Shown here piece after piece: positions 27,282-34,481 of a stretch of DNA of 64,000 nucleotides. The stretch spans positions 36,298-100,297 of the forward strand of contig JAEWRI010000037.1 in NCBI GenBank assembly GCA_023460085.1, read 5' to 3'. The stretch's first letter is position 1. Each line of letters opens with the position of its first letter. The notes below the pieces were generated by a model that worked only from the letters and a program-made list of their open reading frames with translations, made no database searches and had not been told where the DNA came from. Source of the stretch: Bacillota bacterium (GTDB lineage: Bacteria > Bacillota > Clostridia > Christensenellales > SZUA-584). A program made the position numbers and the translations under genes.

Positions 27282-27480
27282 AAAAAGCCGCCTTCATCCC
27301 TCAGGGACGAAAAGCGACTGCTTCCCGCGGTTCCACCCTGGTTGGTACCCATCGTGTACCCACCTCATCAAATCGGCCTTGTATAAAGCGCCCGCGAACA
27401 TCCCGTCGCACGGGCTTGCACTCTCCCCGCTCGCTGGATCGACTTCCGTCTGTTCGCGTTCTTTGGCCGCAGCATATTTT
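27282..27480 (-). promoter_or_regulatory. T-box leader of glyS
   Basis: The reverse strand carries the hallmark T-box sequence AGGGTGGAACCGCG (27326-27339), followed by a terminator stem (AGTCGCTTTTCGTCCC with GGGATGAAGGCGGCT) and a TTTTTATTT tail at 27282. The upstream part forms stem I with a GGGGAGAG block, and a GGC suited to a glycine specifier occurs in GCGGCC near its start, but I cannot place the specifier loop firmly. Uncharged tRNA-Gly would promote readthrough. Confidence 0.92.
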
Positions 27481-27486
27481 CTTACT

Positions 27487-27515
27487 ATATTATCAAACTG
27501 CGCGAAGCAGTGCAA
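27487..27515 (-). promoter_or_regulatory. Promoter of the glyS T-box transcript
   Basis: Reverse strand: TTGCAC (27510-27515), 17-bp spacer, TAATAT (27487-27492). Confidence 0.7.
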
Positions 27516-27590
27516 GAGATAAGTTTTCGACCTTTTCAGACAAAGGAAAGTTGCATAAGAAAACTTTTTTGCAATTTTCGAAAATAACAC

Positions 27591-27619
27591 TTGCATTTTT
27601 GACCGTGGCTGAATATAAT
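27591..27619 (+). promoter_or_regulatory. Promoter of the Amt-PII gene
   Basis: TTGCAT (27591-27596), 17-bp spacer, perfect TATAAT (27614-27619). It implies a leader of about 308 nt before ATG 27934. Confidence 0.75.
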
Positions 27620-27627
27620 AACATCAT

Positions 27628-27834
27628 AAACAAGGTTGTTTAAGGTCACTTGGCAATCTTGTTTTTTGTTTAGTAGAATATAACCGAATAGCAATTACCG
27701 GTTGGACAATTTGCATTAAATTGTTTTCAAGTTTCGAGCTTATGGGTGGGGGCTCTTTTTGGGGGAGCCCTGTTTTTGTTAACCGGTATGCACGGCGAGG
27801 TGCGTTGAGATTGAATCTCAATGCGCCTTTTTTT
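27628..27834 (+). promoter_or_regulatory. Multi-hairpin leader of the Amt-PII gene with intrinsic terminators
   Basis: Four hairpins follow the promoter. First, 27628-27664: a 16-bp stem with one bulge and a GTCA loop, then a T-run. Second, ACAATTT/AAATTGT at 27706-27724, then TTT. Third, GGGCTC/GAGCCC at 27750-27770, then TGTTTTTGTT. Fourth, GTGCGTTGAGAT/ATCTCAATGCGC at 27800-27826, then seven Ts. No gene on this strand precedes them, so they must attenuate the downstream gene or end a small RNA of ~210 nt. A GCAC/GTGC pairing at 27790-27803 competes with the fourth stem. No known riboswitch class was recognised. Confidence 0.7.
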
Positions 27835-27933
27835 ACGGAGCGAATCGCGCGCGGTTCTGGCGAACATGCAAGGGTATCAGGGTGAATAGCCCGGATCCTT
27901 TCACTGTTTATAAATTATAAGGAGGAATTATAC

Positions 27934-29661
27934 ATGACTGAGGAAATTCTTCAAGGGATTAAAGACGCAGTAAATGGAGTCGCATTCCCGATTTGGTTCC
28001 TGATCGGCGCGGCGCTCGTGTTCTTTATGCAGGGCGGCTTCGCGATGGTCGAAACCGGCTTCACACGCGCAAAGAACGCGGGCAACATCATCATGAAGAA
28101 CCTGATGGACTTCTGCATCGGCACCGTGGTATTCATGGTCATCGGTTTCAGCCTGATGATGGGTGAAAATTACCTGTTCGGCGTGATCGGTATTCCGGAC
28201 TTCCAGATCTTCACCGACTACGCAAACTTCCCCTGGTCCAGCTTCGTGTTCAACCTTGTGTTCTGCGCAACCGCCGCCACCATCGTGTCCGGCTCCATGG
28301 CAGAGCGCACCAAGTTCTCGGCGTACTGCATCTACAGCGCCATCATCAGCTTGGTGATATACCCCATCGAGGCGGGCTGGGTGTGGAACACGCAGGGCTG
28401 GCTTTTCAACCTTGGCTACATCGACTTCGCAGGTTCCACCGCAATCCACATGGTGGGCGGCATCACGGCCTTCATCGGCGCGGCGATACTCGGACCTCGT
28501 ATCGGCAAGTACAGCAAAGATCTCAAAACCGGCAAGAAAACCTCCCGCGCGATTCCCGGCCATTCCATTACGCTGGGCGCACTCGGTGTGTTCATACTCT
28601 GGTTCGGCTGGTACGGATTCAACGGCGCGGCTGCGCTGAGCGTAGAACAGCTCGGCACCGTGTTTGCCACAACCACCATCGCTCCGGGCGTCGCTACCGT
28701 GGTTACGATGTGCTTTACCTGGATTAAGAACGGCAAACCCGACGTGTCCATGTCTCTTAACGGTTCACTGGCCGGCCTTGTTGCCATCACGGCTCCCTGC
28801 GCCAGCGTCGACGGCCTCGGCGCCGCCATTATCGGCGCGGTCGCCGGTATCCTAGTCGTGGTCGCGGTGGAATTCATTGACAAAAAGCTCCATGTGGATG
28901 ACCCGGTGGGCGCGGTTGCGGTTCATGGCGTGAACGGCCTTTGGGGCGGCTTATCGGTGGGTCTGTTCGCCACTACGACGGCTCCCGGCTCCACGGCCAA
29001 CGGCCTGTTCTACGGCGGCGGCTGGCATCAGCTGGGCGTACAGGCGCTGGGCGTGCTCGCTATCGCGGCTTGGACGGCTGTCACCATGTTCCTTATCTTC
29101 AAGCTCATCAAAAAGACCAACGGCCTGCGCGTCTCGGCGGAAGAGGAAATACAGGGTCTCGACCTGCCCGAGCATGGCCTCGTAAGCGCTTACTCCGATT
29201 TCATGATATCGGTGCCGGTAACGGATTTGGGCACTGCAATGCCAATCCCCGCCGACGCTGTGCCTGAAGACATTGCGGTCCCGGTGGTAAACAACGCGCA
29301 TCCGGGCGCCAAGATGACCAAGGTCACCATCATCACAAACCAGAATAAGTTCTCCGCGCTGCAGAGTTCGCTGGACAGCATCGGCATCACGGGTATCACG
29401 GTCACCAACGTCATGGGCTATGGCATGCAGAAGGGCCACACGCAGATGTACCGCGGCGTACCGGTGGAGACCAAGCTGCTGCCCAAGGTACAGGTGGATA
29501 TCGTAATCTGCAAGGTGCCGACAGACCTGCTCGTCAAGACAGTGAAGAACGCACTCTACACCGGCAAGGTAGGCGACGGCAAGATCTTCATCTACGACGT
29601 AGAAAACGTCATCAAGGTGCGCACGGGCGAAGAAGGCTACGCCGCCCTTCAAGACGAGTAA
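27934..29661 (+). CDS. Ammonium transporter fused to a C-terminal PII domain
   Basis: A 575-residue fusion. Residues 1-~420 are an Amt channel: AFVF-type start, DFAGSTAIHMVGG with the first twin histidine (His172), and DDPVGAVAVHGVNGLWG with the second (His331). Residues ~461-575 are a PII signalling domain starting MTKVTIITNQNKFSAL, with T-loop GYGMQKGHTQMYRGVPVETK (495-514) and the B-loop TGKVGDGKIFIYD. The T-loop position of the uridylylated tyrosine (E. coli Tyr51) is not tyrosine here (RGVPVE). The channel conducts ammonium; the tethered PII presumably gates it in response to nucleotides and 2-oxoglutarate. AAGGAGG precedes ATG 27934. Confidence 0.95.
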   Translation: MTEEILQGIKDAVNGVAFPIWFLIGAALVFFMQGGFAMVETGFTRAKNAGNIIMKNLMDFCIGTVVFMVIGFSLMMGENYLFGVIGIPDFQIFTDYANFPWSSFVFNLVFCATAATIVSGSMAERTKFSAYCIYSAIISLVIYPIEAGWVWNTQGWLFNLGYIDFAGSTAIHMVGGITAFIGAAILGPRIGKYSKDLKTGKKTSRAIPGHSITLGALGVFILWFGWYGFNGAAALSVEQLGTVFATTTIAPGVATVVTMCFTWIKNGKPDVSMSLNGSLAGLVAITAPCASVDGLGAAIIGAVAGILVVVAVEFIDKKLHVDDPVGAVAVHGVNGLWGGLSVGLFATTTAPGSTANGLFYGGGWHQLGVQALGVLAIAAWTAVTMFLIFKLIKKTNGLRVSAEEEIQGLDLPEHGLVSAYSDFMISVPVTDLGTAMPIPADAVPEDIAVPVVNNAHPGAKMTKVTIITNQNKFSALQSSLDSIGITGITVTNVMGYGMQKGHTQMYRGVPVETKLLPKVQVDIVICKVPTDLLVKTVKNALYTGKVGDGKIFIYDVENVIKVRTGEEGYAALQDE

Positions 29662-29679
29662 TCCTACAAAACCCTATGG

Positions 29680-29705
29680 GAGGGCCGTCAAGGCCCTCTT
29701 TTTTT
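29680..29705 (+). terminator. Intrinsic terminator after Amt-PII
   Basis: GAGGGCC (29680-29686), loop GTCAA, GGCCCTC (29692-29698), then seven Ts. It separates the fusion gene from the second amt gene. Confidence 0.9.
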
Positions 29706-29788
29706 ATCCATAGGGTGCATGATAATATACCTGTGCAAAAAATGCAGGATTATATAATTCAAAATGCAAAAAATATATCAACCACCTC

Positions 29789-29817
29789 TTGCTTTTTTTA
29801 TACGCACATGTTACATT
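29789..29817 (+). promoter_or_regulatory. Candidate promoter of amt-glnK
   Basis: TTGCTT (29789-29794), 17-bp spacer, TACATT (29812-29817). Both boxes are imperfect. A small GAAC/GTTC hairpin with loop AATGAT follows at 29824-29837. Confidence 0.45.
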
Positions 29818-29932
29818 ATCCGCAGAACAATGATGTTCCGTTGGAGCTTCTTTGTTTTTTATTTGGATTGCTTATACTGACGGACAAATAGATTTTATAT
29901 ATATGAACTGAATACCCGTTTGTTTAGTGAAG

Positions 29933-29977
29933 AAGGCTCAATGACGAACCCGAATCGTTTTTGGCCTTGTTTTTTTT
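29933..29977 (+). terminator. Intrinsic terminator in the leader of the second amt gene
   Basis: AAGGCTCAATGACGA (29933-29947) pairs, with two mismatches and a bulge, with TCGTTTTTGGCCTT (29955-29968), then eight Ts (29970-29977). It ends about 33 nt before ATG 30011 and no other gene precedes it after the Amt-PII terminator, so it is likely an attenuator. Confidence 0.65.
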
Positions 29978-30010
29978 ATAGATTCATTTTTTTATTTTGG
30001 AGGGTTTTGT

Positions 30011-31336
30011 ATGGACACTCAGGTTGTTCTGGATACCATATGGGTATTGGTCGCGGGTTTCCTGGTCTTTTTCATGAACCTGGGCTTCGCCATGGTAGAG
30101 AGCGGCTTTGCGAGATCGAAGAACACGGTTAACATTCTGTCGAAGAACTTTATCGTGTTTGCCGTATCGTCGCTGGGCTTTCTCTTGCTGGGCTGGGGCC
30201 TCATGTTCGGCGACGGCAGCGGTTTCGTCGGCACAAGCGGCCTCTTTCTGCTGAGCGGCGCGGATAATTCCCCTTCCGTTGACGCTTATCAGGGTGTGTA
30301 CGGGGCCATTGCCTGGACGGGAATCCCGCTCTACGCGAAATTCTTCTTCCAGCTCGTGTTCTGCGGCACCGCCGCAACCATCGTATCGGGCGCGGTGGCG
30401 GAACGCATCAAGTATCTCTCGTTTATCGTGTTCTCTTTCGTTCTGACTCTCGCCATCTACCCCATCGTCGGGCATTGGATCTGGGGCGGCGGCTGGCTTC
30501 AGGCAAAGGGCTTCCAGGACTTCGCCGGCTCCACCGTCGTACACTCCGTAGGCGGCTGGGCAGCCTTGGCGGGCGTTTACATTCTTGGGCCGCGCTTTGG
30601 CAAATACGGCCCCGGAAAGCAGATCAACGCGATCCCCGGTCACAACATGTCCATCGCGGTGATTGGGCTGTTCGTGCTGTGGCTGGGCTGGTTCGGGTTC
30701 AACCCCGGCTCCACCATGGCGGCTGATCCCAACGCAATCTCTCATATTGTAATGACAACCAATACTGCCGCGATTGTTGCGGTGCTTACCTCCACGGCTA
30801 CCTCGTGGATCGTCATCGGCAAGCCGGATCTCGGCATGACGATCAACGGCTGTCTTGCGGGCCTTGTGGCCATTACCGCCGGCTGCGCGTACGTCAGCGT
30901 CACCAGCGCCATCATCATCGGGGCCATCGCGGGCATCATCGTGGTGCTGGCAGTCAAGTTCTTCGACGTAATCAGGGCCGACGACCCGGTGGGCGCAACC
31001 TCTGTCCACCTGTGCTGCGGCGTACTCGGCACATTGTTCGTAGGATTGTTCGGCGACAGCAGCATCGGCGGTGCGGACGGCCTGTTCAACGGCGGCGGCT
31101 GGACGCTGCTGGGCACCCAGGCGCTGGGCGTTCTTGCGGTGGCCGGCTTCGTATTTGGCGCTTCGGCGCTCGTCTGGCTGGCTATCAAGGCCACAATGGG
31201 TCTGCGCGTCACGCTCAAGGAGGAAATCGAAGGTCTCGATATCGGCGAACACGGCCAGCAGGCGTATCCGGAGTTTGTTACCCGCAGGGCGTCTATCGTG
31301 GCGGAACTGGCCGTACCCAAGAAAATCAAGGAATAG
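30011..31336 (+). CDS. amt: Ammonium transporter (Amt)
   Basis: A 441-residue, 11-helix Amt channel. DFAGSTVVHSVGG contains the first conserved histidine (His178), and DDPVGATSVHLCCGVLG the second. There is no PII extension, unlike the upstream paralogue; the C-terminal cytoplasmic tail (LKEEIEGLDIGEHGQQAYPEF) is the conserved trimer-coupling segment. A GGAGG lies before ATG 30011. It is followed 18 bp later by glnK, the classic amtB-glnK pair in which GlnK blocks the channel under ammonium excess. Confidence 0.96.
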   Translation: MDTQVVLDTIWVLVAGFLVFFMNLGFAMVESGFARSKNTVNILSKNFIVFAVSSLGFLLLGWGLMFGDGSGFVGTSGLFLLSGADNSPSVDAYQGVYGAIAWTGIPLYAKFFFQLVFCGTAATIVSGAVAERIKYLSFIVFSFVLTLAIYPIVGHWIWGGGWLQAKGFQDFAGSTVVHSVGGWAALAGVYILGPRFGKYGPGKQINAIPGHNMSIAVIGLFVLWLGWFGFNPGSTMAADPNAISHIVMTTNTAAIVAVLTSTATSWIVIGKPDLGMTINGCLAGLVAITAGCAYVSVTSAIIIGAIAGIIVVLAVKFFDVIRADDPVGATSVHLCCGVLGTLFVGLFGDSSIGGADGLFNGGGWTLLGTQALGVLAVAGFVFGASALVWLAIKATMGLRVTLKEEIEGLDIGEHGQQAYPEFVTRRASIVAELAVPKKIKE

Positions 31337-31354
31337 CGGAAGGAGGCTATTGAT

Positions 31355-31696
31355 ATGAAGCAGATAAAAGCGATCATCAAGCCCGAAGCGCTGGAGGAAG
31401 TCCGCGCCGCGCTGGAAGCCGCGGGCTGCTACCGTGGCATCACGATTACCGAGGTGATGGGTCAAGGCAAGCAGAAGGGCGTCGTACAGATATGGCGCGG
31501 AGAGAAATACCACCTCGAGTTCCTCTCGAAGGTCATGATTGACATGGTGGTCCGGGACGACGAGGTGCCCACCGTGAAAAAAGCCATTATCGACGGCGCA
31601 GGCAAAGGCGAAATCGGCGACGGTAAAATCTTCGTTTACGACGTACTGGAGGTCATCCGTATCCGTACGGGCGAGGAAGGCGACGACGCGCTGTAA
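31355..31696 (+). CDS. glnK: PII nitrogen regulatory protein (GlnK/NifHD-type)
   Basis: A 113-residue PII protein. It shows MKQIKAIIKPEALEEV, T-loop GKQKGVVQIWRGEKYHLEF with a tyrosine (Tyr52) at the place of the E. coli Tyr51, and the C-terminal GDGKIFVYDVLEVIRIRTGEEG block. It binds ATP/ADP and 2-oxoglutarate and would regulate the adjacent Amt, and perhaps nitrogen enzymes elsewhere. The tyrosine contrasts with its absence in the fused PII domain. A strong hairpin follows at 31751. Confidence 0.95.
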   Translation: MKQIKAIIKPEALEEVRAALEAAGCYRGITITEVMGQGKQKGVVQIWRGEKYHLEFLSKVMIDMVVRDDEVPTVKKAIIDGAGKGEIGDGKIFVYDVLEVIRIRTGEEGDDAL

Positions 31697-31750
31697 ACCG
31701 TCGTAAACCAGAAATAGTTTGCGCCTTCAGGTGCAACCCCTGTAACACGA

Positions 31751-31775
31751 CGCGGGCGGCCAACGGCCGCCCGCG
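31751..31775 (+). terminator. Strong hairpin after glnK
   Basis: A perfect 11-bp stem, CGCGGGCGGCC (31751-31761) with GGCCGCCCGCG (31765-31775), loop AAC. The tail ATCATATC is U-poor, so it may act as a Rho-assisted terminator or 3' stabiliser. Confidence 0.55.
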
Positions 31776-31860
31776 CATCATATCACCGGGTATCATCGCT
31801 GTTGAATGTCTGTAACGCACGCTCCGCGCTTCCTTATTATTGGCCGGGCTTGCTCTTTCT

Positions 31861-32073
31861 TTACAATGAGGTGCCGAACTCGCCAAAAGGGGCTCCGCAG
31901 CGCCTGCAGCGCTGCGCGTCCGGTGCACACTTCGCGCCGCACTGCGCGCAGCGCGGCAGCGGCGTCAGGGCGACCAGCCCTTTGGGCGGCGTGAGATCGT
32001 CACGGAGGCCCTCCGCTGCGCAATGCCGCCCCGCAGCTGCCTTCCGGCGCAATGTCTCTTGAGTCTGATCCAT
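31861..32073 (-). CDS. Possible small zinc-ribbon protein
   Basis: A 70-residue reading frame ending in a zinc-ribbon motif, CAQCGAKCAPDAQRCRRCG (C-x2-C-x8-C-x2-C), followed by a short tail. The N-terminal part is charged and featureless. ATG 32073 has GAGG nine bases upstream; 32079 and 32088 are alternatives. No promoter or partner is evident. The cysteine pattern makes it credible, but the region is GC-rich and open on several frames. Confidence 0.45.
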   Translation of the reverse strand: MDQTQETLRRKAAAGRHCAAEGLRDDLTPPKGLVALTPLPRCAQCGAKCAPDAQRCRRCGAPFGEFGTSL

Positions 32074-32198
32074 CTCCATCTGCCTCATCCGGTGCAGCGA
32101 AGTGTTTCATCCCAACATCACCCGTATCCTCCCTGCTCTTGTGCAATTCTATTTTAACATTATGGTGTAAATACATCCACAGCTTCAAACATTTATCG

Positions 32199-32227
32199 TT
32201 GACAAAGTAAGGCCCGGCCATTATACT
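32199..32227 (+). promoter_or_regulatory. Promoter of the trpXYZ-like operon
   Basis: Perfect -35 TTGACA (32199-32204), 17-bp spacer, TATACT (32222-32227). Transcription would begin near 32234, at the first NAG triplet. Confidence 0.85.
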
Positions 32228-32233
32228 GTTTGT

Positions 32234-32290
32234 TAGGCATAGGCGAGACGAGACGAGTTGGCAGGAATAGAGCAGATGAGATGAGAAGAG
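32234..32290 (+). promoter_or_regulatory. Probable TRAP (MtrB) RNA-binding site: eleven NAG triplets
   Basis: Triplets begin at 32234, 32240, 32245, 32250, 32255, 32262, 32268, 32273, 32278, 32283 and 32288: UAG, UAG, GAG, GAG, GAG, CAG, UAG, CAG, GAG, GAG, GAG. Nine are (G/U)AG and the spacers are 2-4 nt. The ring-shaped TRAP 11-mer is known to wrap 11 (G/U)AG triplets spaced 2-3 nt in trp leaders. The site sits between a strong promoter and an intrinsic terminator and precedes a TrpXYZ-type transporter. Confidence 0.8.
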
Positions 32291-32304
32291 ATGGAACGAT
32301 GATG

Positions 32305-32336
32305 ACGCGTCCGGGTCTTCTTGGAGCGCGTTTTTT
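32305..32336 (+). terminator. Attenuator terminator of the trpXYZ-like operon
   Basis: ACGCGTCC (32305-32312) pairs with GGA-G-CGCGT (32323-32331, one bulged G) around a 10-nt loop, followed by TTTTTT. It starts 14 nt after the last NAG triplet. A competing pairing of TGAGAAGA (32282-32289) with the loop TCTTCTTG (8 bp with wobbles) is possible, but a classical antiterminator taking the 5' arm was not found by eye. Confidence 0.75.
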
Positions 32337-32402
32337 ATTTCCCGCTTGCCTGCCCCATGTCGATAAGCCAATGCAAAAACAATATTTTCAGGAGGCAAAT
32401 CG

Positions 32403-33503
32403 ATGAAAAAGGGTATGATGAAGGCAATGGCACTGGTACTGGCGCTGCTGACGGCGCTGGCGATGGCGGGGTGCGGCACGGTGCAAAACCAGTCGCAGGC
32501 TGATGTAAGCGCGCAGGTGAGCGAGAGCGCAGCGGCAAGCGCCAGCGAAAGCGCGAGCGCCAGCACGGACGTTTCGTCCACGCTCGTGGAGGGCAGCTTC
32601 ACGATTGGCATCACGCAGATCGTGGATCACCCGTCGCTGAACCTGTGCCGCCAGGGTGCGCTGGATAAGCTTGCGGAGCTGGGGTATGTGGAAGGCCAGA
32701 ACCTGACCGTAAAGTATGAGGACGCGCAGGGCGACCCCAACATCGCCACGACGATTGCGCAGCAGTTCGTTTCCGAGAAGGTGGACGCCATCATGGCGAT
32801 TGCAACGCCCAGCGCGCAGGCGGCTTACGCGGCGTCGATGGGACAGATTCCGGTGGTGTTCTCCGCGGTATCCGAACCGGCAGCGGCGGGGCTGACAAAC
32901 ACCGACGGCAGCAACCTTGCGGGTGTGACGGGCACGAGTGACAAGCTTCCCGTGGAGGCAACCTTCAAGCTGATACAGCAGCTGACCCCCGATGTCAAGG
33001 CCATCGGCATACTGCACAACACAAGCGAAGTCAATAGCGACGTGCAGCTGGCACAGGCGCAGGAAATCGCGCCGAGCTTCGGCTTCACCATCGTCGACGT
33101 GGGCATCACGAGCACCAACGAAATCTCGAGCGCGCTGGACACGCTGCTGCCGCAGGTGGACGCGGTAATGAACCTGACGGACAACATGGTCGTCTCCTCG
33201 CTGGCGCTCATCGTACAGCGCTGCAACGATGCCAAGATTCCGCTCTACGGCTCCGAGGATACGCAGGTTACGGGCGGCGCGCTGGCTTCGGCGGGCGTGG
33301 ACTACTACGCGCTGGGCCAACTGAACGGACAGATGATCGCGGATATTCTCTCCGGCACGCCCGCGGAAGAAATCGCAATGGAAACGCTGACCGACCCGAT
33401 GCTCATCGTCAATACGGATCAGGTGGCGCTGCTCGGCATCACCATCCCCGACGCGCTGAAAGAGAGCGCACAGCAGGTAACCACCGAAGCCACAGCCCAA
33501 TAA
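32403..33503 (+). CDS. ABC transporter substrate-binding lipoprotein, TrpX-like (PF04392 type)
   Basis: A 366-residue lipoprotein: signal peptide ending in lipobox AMAGC, a Ser/Ala/Glu-rich spacer, then the two-lobed binding domain with GITQIVDHPSLNLCRQG, QFVSEKVDAIMAIATPSAQAA (split) and GVDYYALGQLNGQMIADIL. The PF04392 family includes TrpX of the tryptophan transporter TrpXYZ of streptococci and related Firmicutes. Downstream are matching permease and ATPase genes. The tryptophan specificity is inferred from family and the TRAP-like leader. CAGGAGG precedes ATG 32403. Confidence 0.88.
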   Translation: MKKGMMKAMALVLALLTALAMAGCGTVQNQSQADVSAQVSESAAASASESASASTDVSSTLVEGSFTIGITQIVDHPSLNLCRQGALDKLAELGYVEGQNLTVKYEDAQGDPNIATTIAQQFVSEKVDAIMAIATPSAQAAYAASMGQIPVVFSAVSEPAAAGLTNTDGSNLAGVTGTSDKLPVEATFKLIQQLTPDVKAIGILHNTSEVNSDVQLAQAQEIAPSFGFTIVDVGITSTNEISSALDTLLPQVDAVMNLTDNMVVSSLALIVQRCNDAKIPLYGSEDTQVTGGALASAGVDYYALGQLNGQMIADILSGTPAEEIAMETLTDPMLIVNTDQVALLGITIPDALKESAQQVTTEATAQ

Positions 33504-33518
33504 AGGAGAGATAGACTG

Positions 33519-34481
33519 GTGCTGGATTTTCTGCTCAGCAACATTGGCCAAGGGTTGATATACGCCCCGATAGTACTCGGGGTGTATATCACCTACTCCA
33601 TACTGGATTTCCCGGACCTTTCGGTAGACGGCACGTTCCCGCTCGGCGCAGCGGTGACGGCCGTCTGCATCGTTTCCGGCATCCATCCCCTGTTCGCGAT
33701 GCTGCTTGCGGTGGCGGCGGGCGCGGCGGCGGGGTACGTTACGGGCGCGTTGCACGTACACCTCAAAATCACCAACCTGTTAAGCGGCATACTGACCATG
33801 ACGGCGCTGTATACGGTGAACCTGCGCATCATGGGCAAGGCAAATATCCCGCTGCTGTCTCAGGATACGGCCTATACTCTTTGGGAGAAGCTGTTTGGCG
33901 GCGCAGACGGCACCACCGAAAAGCTGCTCTTCTCTGTGGCACTGAGCCTCCTCATCGTCGTCGGGCTCAAGATATTGCTGGATCTGTTTATGCGCACCTA
34001 TGCGGGCATGTCGCTGCTGGCCGTGGGCAAGAGCGAGCAGCTCGTACGCACGCTTTCCGTCAACACAGGCCGCCTCAAGATTGCCGGGCTGATGATCGCC
34101 AACGGCCTCACCGCGCTGTCGGGCTCGCTGATGGCGCAGTACCAGCACTTCGCGGACGTGGGCATGGGCAGCGGCACGGTGGTCATCGGCCTCGCGTCGG
34201 TCATCATCGGCCGGGCCGTGTTCGGCCGGCTTCGCTTCGTACAGGGCAGCACTTCGGTGATATTCGGCTCCGTCATTTACAAGATCGGCGTGGGGCTGGC
34301 GCTGATGGCGGGCCTCGCCGCTTCGGACACCAAGCTGTTAACGGCGGCATTCTTTGTGGTCGTGATCGTGCTGCAGATGTATGCGGGGCGGATTGCGCTA
34401 TGGGCAAAGAAGTTTGGCGCATGGTTAAAAAGACTGTTTGCGCCAAAGCCAAATGGGAAAGGAGGAGGCGGCAATGCTTGA
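33519..34481 (+). CDS. ABC transporter permease, TrpY-like (LivH superfamily)
   Basis: A 320-residue membrane protein of the branched-chain-type permease superfamily, with about nine helices and the family-typical SVDGTFPLGAAVTA near residue 36 and a loop MRTYAGMSLLAVGKSEQLVRTL that would touch the ATPase. The start is GTG 33519 with AAAGGAGAG eight bases upstream. It overlaps the ATPase gene by 8 bp. Together with its neighbours it would import tryptophan or a related compound. Confidence 0.9.
   Translation: MLDFLLSNIGQGLIYAPIVLGVYITYSILDFPDLSVDGTFPLGAAVTAVCIVSGIHPLFAMLLAVAAGAAAGYVTGALHVHLKITNLLSGILTMTALYTVNLRIMGKANIPLLSQDTAYTLWEKLFGGADGTTEKLLFSVALSLLIVVGLKILLDLFMRTYAGMSLLAVGKSEQLVRTLSVNTGRLKIAGLMIANGLTALSGSLMAQYQHFADVGMGSGTVVIGLASVIIGRAVFGRLRFVQGSTSVIFGSVIYKIGVGLALMAGLAASDTKLLTAAFFVVVIVLQMYAGRIALWAKKFGAWLKRLFAPKPNGKGGGGNA

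Noticed and set aside
27620..27834. 6S RNA, tmRNA, SRP RNA or RNase P RNA gene
   Set aside because: The region has promoter and terminators of suitable spacing, but none of the conserved cores of these RNAs is seen; kept as an unassigned leader.
29824..29837. Complete ANTAR-target dual hairpin
   Set aside because: One hairpin with a suitable hexaloop is present but the required second hairpin next to the terminator is not, so the class is not assigned.
29984..31513. 509-residue reverse-strand frame opposite amt-glnK
   Set aside because: Antisense of two certain genes and no ribosome site.
32234..32336. T-box (Trp) leader before the trpXYZ-like operon
   Set aside because: The leader is only ~100 nt to the terminator and lacks the conserved T-box sequence that is obvious upstream of glyS and ileS.
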